DNA from: Mesostigma viride
Lineage: Eukaryota; Streptophyta; Mesostigmatophyceae; Mesostigmatales; Mesostigmataceae
Direction of reading: 5' to 3'
NCBI GenBank assembly: GCA_009746045.1
Contig: RPFO01000744.1
Span: forward strand, 741,635-805,634
DNA length: 64,000 nucleotides
Positions 1 to 12,400 of the stretch are shown in pieces. Position 1 is the stretch's first letter; each line of letters starts with the position of its first letter. The notes below the pieces were generated by a model. That model did no database searches. It had not been told where the DNA came from and saw nothing but the letters and a program-made list of their open reading frames with translations. Position numbers and translations under genes: made by a program.

Positions 1-129
1 AATGGTGAAAGCTGCAACCTATTTGCTCACGCGATCTGCGTCAAGGCAATTGACGGGAATAAAAATGGGGAGGAGTGGTGGTGCCCAGGATGCCGTGACG
101 TGGACCCCGGTGGCGTGAAAGTTGCCAAT
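1..129 (+). CDS. 5' fragment of host gene, PHD-finger segment (gene interrupted at 129)
   Basis: Reading from base 1, the frame is open and encodes the second half of a PHD-type zinc finger: C-x4-H-x2-C (CNLFAHAIC), then the typical end EEWWCPGC. PHD fingers usually read histone H3 tails in nuclear chromatin proteins, so a chromatin role is an inference from the family. The gene begins left of the window, so the first zinc ligands are not visible. The frame ends in the sequence for VAN, exactly where the giant transposon starts (130). It resumes in the same frame at 29362 with LQASGSNGHHELG. The PHD assignment is fairly firm; the identity of the whole protein is unknown. Confidence 0.7.
126..129. 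repeat. Target site duplication CAAT, left copy
   Basis: CAAT directly precedes the terminal GGCCGGGCCC of the giant transposon and is repeated directly after its right end. Confidence 0.85.
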
Positions 130-175
130 GGCCGGGCCCACTTCGAATGTTCCGCGGTCCAAGCCAAGTGTGTGA
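130..175 (+). repeat. Left terminal inverted repeat of the giant transposon
   Basis: 25 bp identical to the inverted right end, then a 12-bp left-end-specific insert (CGGTCCAAGCCA) and the shared AGTGTGTGACACTT block. The same left-end-specific insert occurs, inverted, at one end of the 493-bp relative (near 16761-16775), so the element's ends are distinguishable. Confidence 0.85.
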
Positions 176-419
176 CACTTTTCCTTCAATTTTGAGGCAA
201 AAATCTTGAATTTTGGCTTGCGAACGTATAAATTTCACGTAAATATTACAATTTGTGGGTATTTATCTCATTGTAAGTCTCGTGTGACATAAAAACTTTA
301 CATTAGCGTGAAATTGCATTGTTTCATTGAAGAATATCATGGATACATTCGTCGCACTTGAGACGGAGTCGACTGAATTTACTAAAGACTCGTCCAACAT
401 AAAATAAAGTCTTCGAACG

Positions 420-3400
420 TCACTTCTTATTCTTGCTCCTTGCTTCTGCTTCCAATTTCTGCTCTTCTGTTTTGGACTTCTTCCTCTTTGGATCGATGGA
501 CATCGCAGGTGCCCACTTTGCCACATCATTCCAACTCTTTCCGTCCATCAGAGTCACCACCTTCTTCACATAGTCCAAAGGCATCCAGAACTTGCCCCGA
601 TGCAACTTTCCGCCCTCTGTCTCTTCTGGAAAAAACTTCATGCAAACGTCCCTCCATTTCCGATCGTATCCACCTACCTGCCCGTACAACTTCACCTCCT
701 GTAACTTGGTATACTTTTGCTTTTCCCTACTCGCATTGGCCCTTCTCATGGTGTTCTCGGCCCACCCATCAATCCAGAAGCACTCCGGTGCTCCGTGTTT
801 CTGTTCCCCGTCCATAAAGTCTCATCCACAGCGTAGGCTTCTCATAAGGCTCTTGGCTCTGCGCATTCGCTTCCACCCCTTCAGACTGAGCAGTAAGTTT
901 AGCTGCAGGACCGAAGCCCACCGCAGCGTTCGCCCGCACCACATCATTACCTGCGCGTAACCAATCGGCACATCAACGACGGACTAAAGTCAACGTAGAT
1001 AGATTGCAAACGAATTAAAAAAAAAATTCAGGATACATGCCACGACCAAAACAGCGATTTCCTCACCCTTTGTTATTCCTTTCGGAGCTCGAGTAGCAGC
1101 TGTCTTGGGTCGAGACGAGTGTAACAACCAAATGTTACATCCAAAGTTTTCCTACTGTTGAATCTTATTATGAGTTCTTTAGGACAATTATTTGAGAAGT
1201 TAGGAGGCTTCGACGTCTGATAGATATTGGGCCTGCTGAGATCTGTCGAATCTATTGTTCTACCCTCATTGGTCGTGGCCTGATCCACGTAGGGTACTTT
1301 GTATGGTGTTGTTTAGTCAGTCATAGATTCTCTGCAGTACCGTTGTACCTGGTGGATTTGGTTCCAGGTCATTGAGATTTCGTATGTGCTGGCTTTGTGT
1401 TGTGTGGAGGATTCGGAGGCTAAGATCTTATCTTGAGTGATCCTCACTTTTGATTGGTCCTTCCGGGTTAGGGTTGGATGGATGCTGCGTGCACGATGAC
1501 TTTTATCCTGTTTGGGGCGGCCGTGCATGTGTGCGTACGTGAGAGCTAAAGCTATGGTGTAATTCAAGGGTTTCCTTGTTTCATCAATCAAACAACCCTT
1601 GCCAAAAGTCAACTATAACTTCAACAGATAGTCGACTTGGATATAACTTGTCTGTTGTGTCTAACAAGGGTGGGGACTCATTCCCTTAACTGTTGAAGAT
1701 CCATCTTCATTGCTTCTCTGGACGTGAAGTTATCTGTCGCGACTCCAACCCAGGTATAAAGATCTTTTCACATCAATGTTGAAACTGAGGCTGTTGCAAA
1801 CACAACATTTTTAGTCGTTACATTGGTATCGGAGGTTTCTACCTAGGTGTTGGTTGTCTTGACAGTATTAGTTCACGATTAACAATGGAATTCTTGCCAG
1901 ACCCAGAGAGGGTACGTTATGCTGTGTATTCGGACAGTTCTTAAGAGTGTGACTCATCCTTATGTGACAGTCTTGCTCTGAGAACTGCCTTGAGCCCATA
2001 AGTCTCTAACGTTCCCCAGTCCGGCATGCGCGACCCATGGAGTGATGAGTAACCCGGAGACACAACCACCGTTATCAAGTAAGAGAGTTGAAGATGCAAC
2101 CACATCTTTAGCAGCTCAACGGACGACCGGTGATGAAAGGGTTTCATCATCTACTCCCAGACGTCAACTATTTGGAGATACCACCTTAATGTCTGCTTCC
2201 CGCAGATATTCGCTGTCGGTCGGCCCAAAGTTCTCCATCTTGCCCCTCGGTGTGCAACCAGGCGAGCCCTCCCTGCGTGGCATTGGTAGAGGTGGACCAC
2301 GGTTCTCCAACGTGGAGACACGCGTTCGCCAGCACCCGAATACGGTTCGGCTATTCGTTTTGGCTACAACACGGTGCCGGGGCGAGACGGCACTCGGCTA
2401 GCGGCTGACGAGCTGACAGCGGAGAAAATTCGATTACAACATGAACGTGAGGAAGCTGCGAGAGCTAGAAGTGTGGCGGAAGCGCTGGAGAAGAGTGTGG
2501 GTAGGACTATTGCGCGTGTGCAGCAACTTGAGTCGCAAGGGCAGGCGGGCGATGGAGAGTCTGTTTTCGTGGATCAACCGTCTCCAACACTGGGTATACG
2601 AAGGGTATATGCGGTTGACGCTCCTTTTGTTGATGAAGGGACAGATGCACAGGGGCATGAGCCTCCACGGCTCTCGGTGGCTGCGACATTGCCGAGAGTC
2701 AGAATGCACCACACGCCCCAGTGATGGAGCTCACGTCTTTGTATCCTCGTACTGTTCCTTTTCCCAAGGTGGAGTCGGTAGACAAGCTATCGCTGACCAA
2801 CCTTACCCATCGCAGCTTCGACCATTTCTCCACCAAGTTTCAGGATGTCTTCGCTATCCACTTCGCCAACTACGGGCCCAAGGCAGAGGAACGTCTCACG
2901 ATGGACATCCAGAAGAGAATGGTTAGGCAGCGGATGAGCGACAGTGCCAGCGACCGTTTTGATGAGTTTTTGCGTTCTGTGGCTGGACGTGCGTGTACCG
3001 ACCTCCCCTCTCTCCTATTGGGCTTTCGCCGGTTTCTGTTACCCCAGGATCAGCTTCGCATGGATCGGGACGCACTGGCTAACTGTACGCAGGCTGGTTT
3101 GACGCTGCCACAGTTCGTGGAGCAATTCACCAACCTTAGAGCCAAGATTCCCCAATGCTCTGACGCAGAGGCGCTTCACAGACTACTGCATGGCATGGCT
3201 CCACACGTGCGACTGGATGTGGACAAGCACTTCTCCCAGTTCGACTACGTGGACTGGCAATGGGACAAGGTGTTGTCTTATGTGCTCACCCTTTGTCGTG
3301 TGCCTGCTTTTTCTGTCAAGTGGGAGCCTGTGGCCACGCCAGTGCCACCCATCAAGAAGTCCCTGAACCAGCTGGATGACCTCCTGGGGAGCTCAATGCC

Positions 3401-6400
3401 TTGGATCCCACCCAGGGTAACTGTTTTATCTGCAACCAGCCAGGTCACTTTGCACGGGACTGCCCTAGACGGGACCAGTTTCCCCCTGCCACGAGAGGAC
3501 CTTTTGGCGCCCTGCCATCTCCCAGGCCACCCAACCTTCCTCCTGGCGTTCCTGCTGGCGATCACCGGATGCAGCCAGGGTTCCAGCCCAACTTCCAGCC
3601 CTCTGGGAGGTTCCAGTCCCGCGCTCGGCCCTTCAGCAGACAGGATAAGCGTAGGATGGTGAACGCTCTCATGCAGCTGCTGGCAGATGAGGAGGATGGG
3701 GGGACGAGGATGAGCCTCCAGCACCACCTGAGCAGCTTCCACCATCGGGCAGTGGAGCATCCCAGACCCACCTGAGTCAAAAAACTAGTTGGGTCCCCAG
3801 GTCATCCTTCTGTCATGGCCAGGTCTGACCTGCCTGCTGTTGACGTTAGGCCAGTGAACACTGTGGGTGCTTCTGACCCTGCTGTCCCTGTGGGTCCTCC
3901 TGTACCAGGTCACTTACTCAAGTTTCAGGCTAGGCTCCTCAACGTGCCAGTTCCCTTGGCTCAGCCAGCTTGCTTGTTTATGATTGATTCTGGTGCTGGC
4001 AGTAATTATATTGCTGCATCCTTGGTGCAGGAGTGAAGTTGCCTGTGTTGGCCCACCCCACACCTGTCATGGTGCAGTATTCTGATGGCAGGAGAAGCTG
4101 CTCACCTGGCTATGTGCAGCTCATCTTCCAAGTTTGTTCATCCCAGACTTTGGAAGTGACAGCAGATGTCATTCCCCTCACGGCAGCAGATGTGATTTTG
4201 GGGATCCCATGGTTGTCTGACACCAATCCTGCTATTTCTTGGCCTGACAGGGTGGTCCAGTTCAAGGATGGGACAGTGTGGGATGCTACCTGTGTGTTGC
4301 CAGGGGGAGAAGAACAGCCACTGAGTGCTGTTCCACACAGACAGCTGTCAATGATGGCAAGGGAGGGGAAGCAGGTGCGAAAGGGGTGGATCAAGAGCCG
4401 ACTTTGGAGGAGAAACGGGCTGCCCTACTGAAGCATGTGTGGTCTGCCAAGCATACTCTGTCTTATTTGGCCACCTATCCAGTGGAACACATCTTTTTCC
4501 TGCATTTGGTGCCTAATGAACCTGAGTCTGCTAGTGGTCATTCTGTCAATGCTGTCAGTTCTACTGTCACCACTGAGCAACAACAGCAGCATGATGCCTT
4601 GTTGGACAGGTATGGAGCCATCTTTGAGGACAAGATGCCCCAGTATCCTCCTGAGGGACCCATCACACATGTCATCAAGTTGGTAGAGGGTGCTCGTCCT
4701 CCTTTTGTGCCTATGTACAGGATGGGCCCTGCAGAGATGGCAGAGCTGAAGACCATACTTATTGGCCTGTTGGAGGCTGGTCTGATCCTCCCAGCTAACA
4801 GTCCTTTCAGTTCTGGGTGTTTGCTTGTACCCAAGCATGATGGGGGGTGGAGGTTGTGCATTGACCTGAGGGGACTGAACAAGGTGACTGTCAAGTCCAG
4901 GTACCCTCTGCCCAGAATTGATGAGTTGCTGGAGAGGACTGCAGGAGCTGCCTTCTTTACCAAGTTTGACCTCAGGCATGCTTTCTGGCAGATCAGGGTG
5001 GCTACTGAGGACATCCCCAAGACGGCCTTTTCTACCCCATGGGGACAGTTCCAGTGGACAGTAATGCCCATGGGTGCCTCTAACAGTCCTGCCACTATGC
5101 AGATGTTTGTCAATGCCATCTTTGGCCACCTGACTGGAAATGCCCTGCCCCAGATCTCACCTGACCTTCGCAACCCCAGGTTCAAGGACATTGCCCACTT
5201 GTGTGACACTACCAGGGTGGTCTTCAGGACTTGTGTGGTCGTCTACCTGGACGACATTCTGGTACACTCTCGTACCTTCAGGGAGCACCTGGAGAACGTG
5301 GAGGAGGTCCTTAAGGTGATCCATCAGTATCATCTGTCGGTGAAGAGGTCCAAGGTGGAGTGGGGCCAAGAGGTGAAGTTTCTGGGCTACCAGCTGAGCG
5401 CTGCAGGTATGACTCCTGAGGCCAGCAAGGTCTCTGCTGTTTTGGAGTGGCCTGTGTTGAAGTCAGCTCAGGATGTCAGATCCTTTCTGGGCCTGGTGGG
5501 CTGGTACCGACGGTTCATCCCTGACATGGCGGCCATCTCTGGTCCCCTGTTAGCCCTGCTCAAGAAGGATGTTCCCTTTGAGTGGACTGCAGCATGCCAG
5601 CAAGCTTTTGATGTGTTGAAGCAGAAGCTTACCACTGCTCCCTTGTTGGTGGGCCCCAACCCAGACTTGCCATACCAGGTTAGGTCTGATGCCTCACAGG
5701 GTGCTATTGGTGCAGTACTAATGCAAGATCATGGTAAGGGCCCTCAACCAGTGGAATACATGTCCAGGAGTATGACGTCTGCAGAACGTAACTACCCTGT
5801 TCATGAGCAGAGCTGCTGGGATTGGTGGTGGCCTGTCACAAGTGGGAACACCTACTGAAGGGGGCTCAGTTTTCTGTGGCCAGCAGCGCCAAGGATGGGC
5901 AGGGCAACGAGTCTATTACCCTGATGACTGACCACAGGCCCTTGGTACATGTGTTGGAACAGACCCGGATGAGTAAGAGGATGGCTGGATGGATGGAGTT
6001 CCTGGGGGGGTTTGGACCTTTCTCTGTGAGGTACATTCCTGGTACGCAGAATGTGGTGCCTGACGCCCTGTCCAGGAGGAGGGATTTGATGGGAAGTTTT
6101 CATGAGGACTTGGACATCTGTGCTGCCCTGATTTCTGTGGTAGAGTGTGGAGCCTTGACTAGAGCTCAGGCCAACAACCAGAAGGTTTCTCAACTGTTGA
6201 CACCACCTGTAGGGAATAACGGTGGTCCCGTGATGCTCATCGACCAGGGCTCTGTCCCAGAGTTGACAGGCGTCCAGGAGGGTGTCCAGTCACTGTCTGA
6301 CAGTCTTAGGAGAAGTCCTGAAGGTGTGGTGCCCACTCCCACAGTGCAGCCAGGTGAGGGAGGCCCTGCTAGGCGCAGCAGAGGTAGGCCCAGGAAGTGG

Positions 6401-9400
6401 GTCATGGACCCTGTGTTGGTAGGCCGGTCCAAGGTGTTGGCCTCTCAGGTGATGGCAAGGTCAAAAGGGCCTATAGCTACTACTGTCTCATCCAAGCAGT
6501 TGGTGGCTAGCCCTGGGCAGGAAGAGGAGATGCAGATGCAGCCCCTGGGACCTGACAAGGACCTGGTGTTGCCTAATCCTTTAAATATTTCCCTGCTGGA
6601 CGTCATCAAGGCCTTCACCAAGACGGAGGACATGGCTACTGCAGCTATCCAGAGGGGCAACTTTGGCAATAGACCTGTAGAATACTGGGAGGGCGTTCTG
6701 TATGTTCACACTCATGATGCAGAGCACACGGTGACTAGAAAAGTGTATGTGCCTGAGATGGCCATTCCCACAGTGTTACATTGTTTCCATGACGATGTGA
6801 CTGCGTGTCATCCTGGTTATGCTAAGCTACTTCATGAGGTGCAGCAGAGGTTTTGGTGGCCTGGCCTTTATCAGGATGTTAAGGCCTATGTGGATTCCTG
6901 TGACTCCTGCCAGAGAAATAAGGTCAGGAACCAAGCCACGCCCATCTTTCCCATGGCTATGCCCATTCCCCTGCGCCCTTGGATCAGTGTGACTATGGAT
7001 TTTATCTGTGGTCTTCCCATGTCAGATGGTGGCAATGACAGGATCCTTGTGGTCATGGACAGGCTTCCAGGATGTGCCATCTGATTCCTTGCAATACTCA
7101 TCTCACCGCTGCACAGTGTGTGGATTTGTTTATGAAGGAGATCTACCGTCTGCACGGCATGCCTAGAGTGATCATCACTGATCAGGACCCCCTTTGGCTG
7201 TCAGGGTTTTGGAAGTCATTCTTTGACATCCTAGACACTAAGCTGGCATTCGGTGTGGCATACAGGTGTGCCAGTACTGGGGCGGTGGAGAGGATGAACA
7301 GAATTGTCAGGGAGTGTCAAAAGCACTATTGTACCACGACAACAAGGACTGGGACAAGAAGCTACCTTTCATAGAGTTCGCAATCAACAACTCTCCTCTG
7401 GCTCCTCACCAGATGTCCCCCTTCGTGATCTGCAATGGCCAGTGTCCCTTGACACCATTCGACTTGGAACTGCCTGACAGAGACGCTGAAGGCCCTTTCC
7501 AGCGACGTCTTGGTTCAGTCCAGCAGTTGTTGGCTTCCTTCCAGGAGGCTCACAGCATTGTGGCTACCCAGCTGTTGAGGACACAGGACAAGTACCTGAC
7601 TAACGCCTGGCAGCAAACGGTGGCCAGTCATTCCTTTGTAGCTCCTGGGGACTTGGTGTTGTTGGAAGCCAACAGAGTGCTGCCTGAGAAGGAGCAATGC
7701 AGGAAACTGCAACCACTCTGGTTGGGTCCTTACCCAGTGTTGGCAACCTTCCACTATGGTACAGTGGTCCAGGTCCAAGTGCCTTCTCACTGGAAGCTCA
7801 GGAATAATATTTTTCACCTAGCCCAGCTGAAGCTGTACAGGCGCAACACCTTACCAGGCAGATTGTCTGCCCCTTTGCCTTATGAATTGGATTCTGAGGG
7901 GGAGAAGATCTATGAAGTGGAGCGGTTGTTGGCTCACAGGGTGAAGGGGAAAGGTCGTACCAAACAGTTGCAGTTTAAGGTACACTGGAAGGGAGAGCTA
8001 GAGGTGACTGCTACGTGGCTGTGGTTGTCTGATCTCACCAACAGTCACTCTGCTGTACTAGAGTATTGTCAGCGTCATGGTATCACCTTGCCTGAGTGGT
8101 ATGTCATGGGCTCTGAGCGGTGTGCTCCCCTTCATAGCTCCCAGTGAGCACTGCTAACACCTCTTTTTGGTGTTTTGTGTCTGTGGTTGCCAGCCATGGC
8201 CGACTCCCATCCTGAGGGGACACCCAGGCCACCTGCACGAACCCAAGAGGACGTGAGGGCTACGTATGTCTTTCAGCACGACTACGCTGGCCCCAGAGCC
8301 ACGGGCCCTTCGATCCAGGAAGACGCTGGGTTTGTGGAAGCCCATTTTCTCAATCTGTTCCAGCGTATGGTACATGATCAGCAACGGCACGAGCAGCGTC
8401 ACGGGGCCTTGATAACCAGGTTGATTAATGTGGAGGGTCTGGTTACTCAGATGGCAGAACACTTGAGGGCTGGGCACATTCCAACTGTGGGTTCTGCTGT
8501 GCCTGCAGTTTCTGAGGCTCCAGTAGCTCAGGAGGCTATCCCCACCCCGGTGGTCTCAGTCCCTCTCCTACGGAGGCTCCTCCACCCCCTAAGGTGGTGG
8601 TACACTTGCCCAGGTCAGCTGTCCCAACAAAACAGGTGGAGCAGTTCTTGGACCACCGTAATTGTGCTCCTGGACAGTGCGAGTGGTGTAAATCCTTGTA
8701 CACAGCCATGCAGGCATTGGATCAGACAGTGGTGGAGGAGGGTGAACTAGTACCTGAGGGTATGGTAGAGTTGGCCCTTGACTGTCTGCCCCCCAGTCTC
8801 TGTGAGATTGGGTCACCTATGGTGGCTTACATTATGCACACCGTCTTTGCAGTGTACCCGTGGCCTTCGTTTGACATGAGGCCGGTGGAGGGCCAGGACT
8901 TGATGGAGGCTCTGCCCAGTGACCTGAGACTCGCCTTTGCAGGGCTCAAGCCAGTTGGATATTCCCAGACCTACACTGAGCTACTTGAGCAGGCTGTCAA
9001 GCAGGGAGAGTTTGACCTTACTCCGTCGTCCAACTGCTCTGTGATGTCTTGTTTTCCACACAAGGACAGCACAGTCTTTGTGGGGCTGCAGTTACCAAAG
9101 TTCCCTAACGAGCTGAGGGCCAGGCTCACACCTTTGAGGGTGCTGGTACCCATCTTGGGCGCCAGGTGGGGGCCTATCAAGGCCTTTCTACAGCTGTGGT
9201 GGGCCTATAGCAGCTGGCTATGTCGCCATAAGACTGCCAGTGGCTGGGTCTTCGATCCCCTCCGACAGGCTGTGGTCACTCTGTCCTACCCTGCCCAGTG
9301 CAGTAGGTTTTCAGCTGAGTTGGGCAAGGCTGCTGAGACCTGCTTGGATATTCAGGTCAGCAGGAACTGGCCAGATCTGGTGTCCATGGTGGAGCATTTC

Positions 9401-12400
9401 CCAGTGTTTGGAACGAGGGGAAGGATATGAAGAAGGGGGATTGGTTCACTCTGTGAAGGGTTCCAGGATGGTTGGAGATGGGCTGTGGAGTGAGGTGGGG
9501 ATCCAGAATGGAGGCGACCAGTTCTGATGTCCAGTCCAGATTTCCAGCAATGACAGTTCTGAGTTCATGGTAGCTTTGCAGTTGTATTATCCAGGCATGG
9601 TTGCCTGTGTGTTAGTCACTTGATGACATTTCATCTGTGGGTGAATTTGTCTTATTCAGGGTTGACATGATCAGATGATACTGAGATAGGAGGCCCTTTG
9701 GGGATGTAAAAACCCACTTGCTTGTCCCAAGAGGTGGTGGACTTCCTGTTTATTGTTGTGTTGTTTTGTGGAGGTTGTTGTTTTATTCTTCTTGGCTTCT
9801 AGGAACTGGGAGTTCCTGTCTTGAGGGGGAGATATGTAACAACCAAATGTTACATCCAAAGTTTTCCTACTGTTGAATCTTATTATGAGTTCTTTAGGAC
9901 AATTATTTGAGAAGTTAGGAGGCTTCGACGTCTGATAGATATTGGGCCTGCTGAGATCTGTCGAATCTATTGTTCTACCCTCATTGGTCGTGGCCTGATC
10001 CACGTAGGGTACTTTGCATGGTGTTGTTTAGTCAGTCATAGATTCTCTGCAGTACCGTTGTACCTGGTGGATTTGGTTCCAGGTCATTGAGATTTCGTAT
10101 GTGCTGGCTTTGTGTTGTGTGGAGGATTCGGAGGCTAAGATCTTATCTTGAGTGATCCTCACTTTTGATTGGTCCTTCCGGGTTAGGGTTGGATGGATGC
10201 TGCGTGCACGATGACTTTTATCCTGTTTGGGGCGGCCGTGCATGTGCGCGTACGTGAGAGCTAAAGCTATGGTGTAATTCAAGGGTTTCCTTGTTTCATC
10301 AATCAAACAACCCTTGCCAAAAGTCGACTATAACTTCAACAGATAGTCGACTTGGATATAACTTGTCTGTTGTGTCTAACAAGGGTGGGGACTCATTCCC
10401 TTAACTGTTGAAGATCCATCTTCATTGCTTCTCTGGACGTGAAGTTATCTGTCGCGACTCCAACCCAGGTATAAAGATCTTTTCACATCAATGTTGAAAC
10501 TGAGGCTGTTGCAAACACAACATTTTTAGTCGTTACAACGAGCCGGAAGACTTGGAGGGCGCGGCAGGCTTCTTCCTCCCCTCAGACGTCGCTCTGCGAG
10601 TTGACCCTCCTGCCCCTCCACCCCTTGCCCTTCCATCACCCCTTCGCCTCCCTCCATCTTCCTCCTCCTCGTCGTCATCCCCGTCCTCCTCCTCCTCCCC
10701 CTCCTCCTCCTCCTCCTCCTCCTCCTCCTCCTCCTCCTCCTCCTCCTCCTCCTCCTCCTCCTCCTCCGCCTCCTCCTCCTCCTCCTCCTCCTCCTCCTCC
10801 TCCCCCTCCTCCCCCTCCTCCCCCTCCTCCCCCTCCTCCCCTCCTCCCCTCCTCCCCCTCCTCCTCCTCCTCCTCCTCGGAGGAGGATGATGATGACTCG
10901 ACTGGCTGCCTTCGAAGCTCTTTCTTGGGATACTTTGAAACGCGCGTAGGCGCGGAAGGAGCGACAGGCCGGGCAGAAGCGCCAGGCTCAGCTTCATCTT
11001 CGTCGTCCGAGATTTGAACAACTGCCTTTCGAAGCTTTTTGGAAGGGTGTGACTCCGGCTGCGGCTGGACAGACGGCCGCTGCCCACCCTTCCCTTTGTC
11101 CCGCGTCTTCTGCGGTGACGACTTCTCTCCCCCCTTAGACGTCTTCTGCGGTGACGACTTCTCTCCCCCCGTAGACGTCGCTCTGCGAGTCGACCCTCCT
11201 TCCTTTCCACCCTGTCCCTCGCCTCCGTCGTCACCATCCGAATCTCCTTCCGCTTCATCCTCAGCCTTCCTCTTCTTCGCCAATGACGTCCACGAGACGT
11301 CAGGCATCTTCCCCATCCGAACCAGTAAGTCTTCGAAGCCATCCAATGACTTCTTTCCGCCAAAAACGACCACGATGGGACGCAACTCCCAGAAAAACTG
11401 CGTCGCTAGCTCGATAAGCTTCCTGTGGTAACCGGAAGCTCGTTCGACAGTTGTCTTTTTTGGAGGAACCATAAAGAGGTCATGGTCACCCCACCAGAAG
11501 TCCTTGAAGGACGTCCACTTGCGGCCGAACTCACCATCCAAATTCAGGATTCTACAGCACGGTAGTGGCGTCAGGCCATCGTCTTGCCTCGCGAAAGTGG
11601 ATGGGAAGCCCTCACCGTCGCCCACCGCCACCTCCGCCGCCACCCTCCTCACAAATGCCTTCTTCCTGTCAGGGCCGCCTTTAGGGAGACTATGAGAAGA
11701 ATACCAGACGGTCATCTTATCCCAGGAAATGCTGCGCCAGTTATACTCAATCGGCTCAGCACTTTTCTCTTCCACCTTCTCCCCCCCTTTCCCTGCAACT
11801 TTCTCCTTCGCCTCAACAACCGCCTCCTTCTTCCCTTCCCCTCCTTCCATCTTTTTTTGATAGTGGAGATACAAGTCCTTGTCCAGAAGGCCGTGCGAAC
11901 CCTTCATGCTGAAGTTCGGAGCGGTTTTGTCGAGGAGATCCACTAGATCGATTTTGCTATCCATCAGATCCTTTCTCGGAATCCTTAGGTGATTGGCAAG
12001 ACCTTCGGACTTTAAGAGGTAGGCGACATTGCGCGTGATGATGACGGCCTTCTCCCAAAATGCAAGGAATCGATCGACGACGTCCTTGTTCCTTGGCATC
12101 CGCCCAAGTAGTCGACAGCCGAACACCTCTTCAAATAAGCGAGAAGCCTTGTACTCCATATCAGCCCCCCCCTTACATTCGCCATCCAAGTCGGGCTTTT
12201 CCTGAAACTTAATAAGGATGAATTGGCGAACGCACTCAAGTACGTCCTTGGCCAACTCCACCAACTTTGACAGCTTTTCGGGCCCAACCTCCCCACTCAT
12301 GATGCATTCACACACAGCGTCCATCATCGGAAACGACGCCAGGTTCCTTACAGACGTCCAGGACACCTTTTGCCCCTTCTTGGTGCCCTCGGCGTTAGCG

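Larger units (their letters stand above)
1120..10537 (+). mobile_element. Ty3/gypsy chromovirus LTR retrotransposon
   Basis: The element is 9,418 bp, with 703-bp LTRs that start TGTAAC and end GTTACA, flanked by the 5-bp duplication ACGAG (1115-1119, 10538-10542). The LTRs differ at about three positions, so the insertion is young. The order gag, protease, reverse transcriptase, RNase H, integrase, chromodomain identifies a chromovirus of the Ty3/gypsy group. The coding region is broken, with roughly five or more frame interruptions, some of which may be natural frame changes. It inserted into an exon of the giant transposon's minus-strand gene and therefore postdates that element. Confidence 0.93.
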
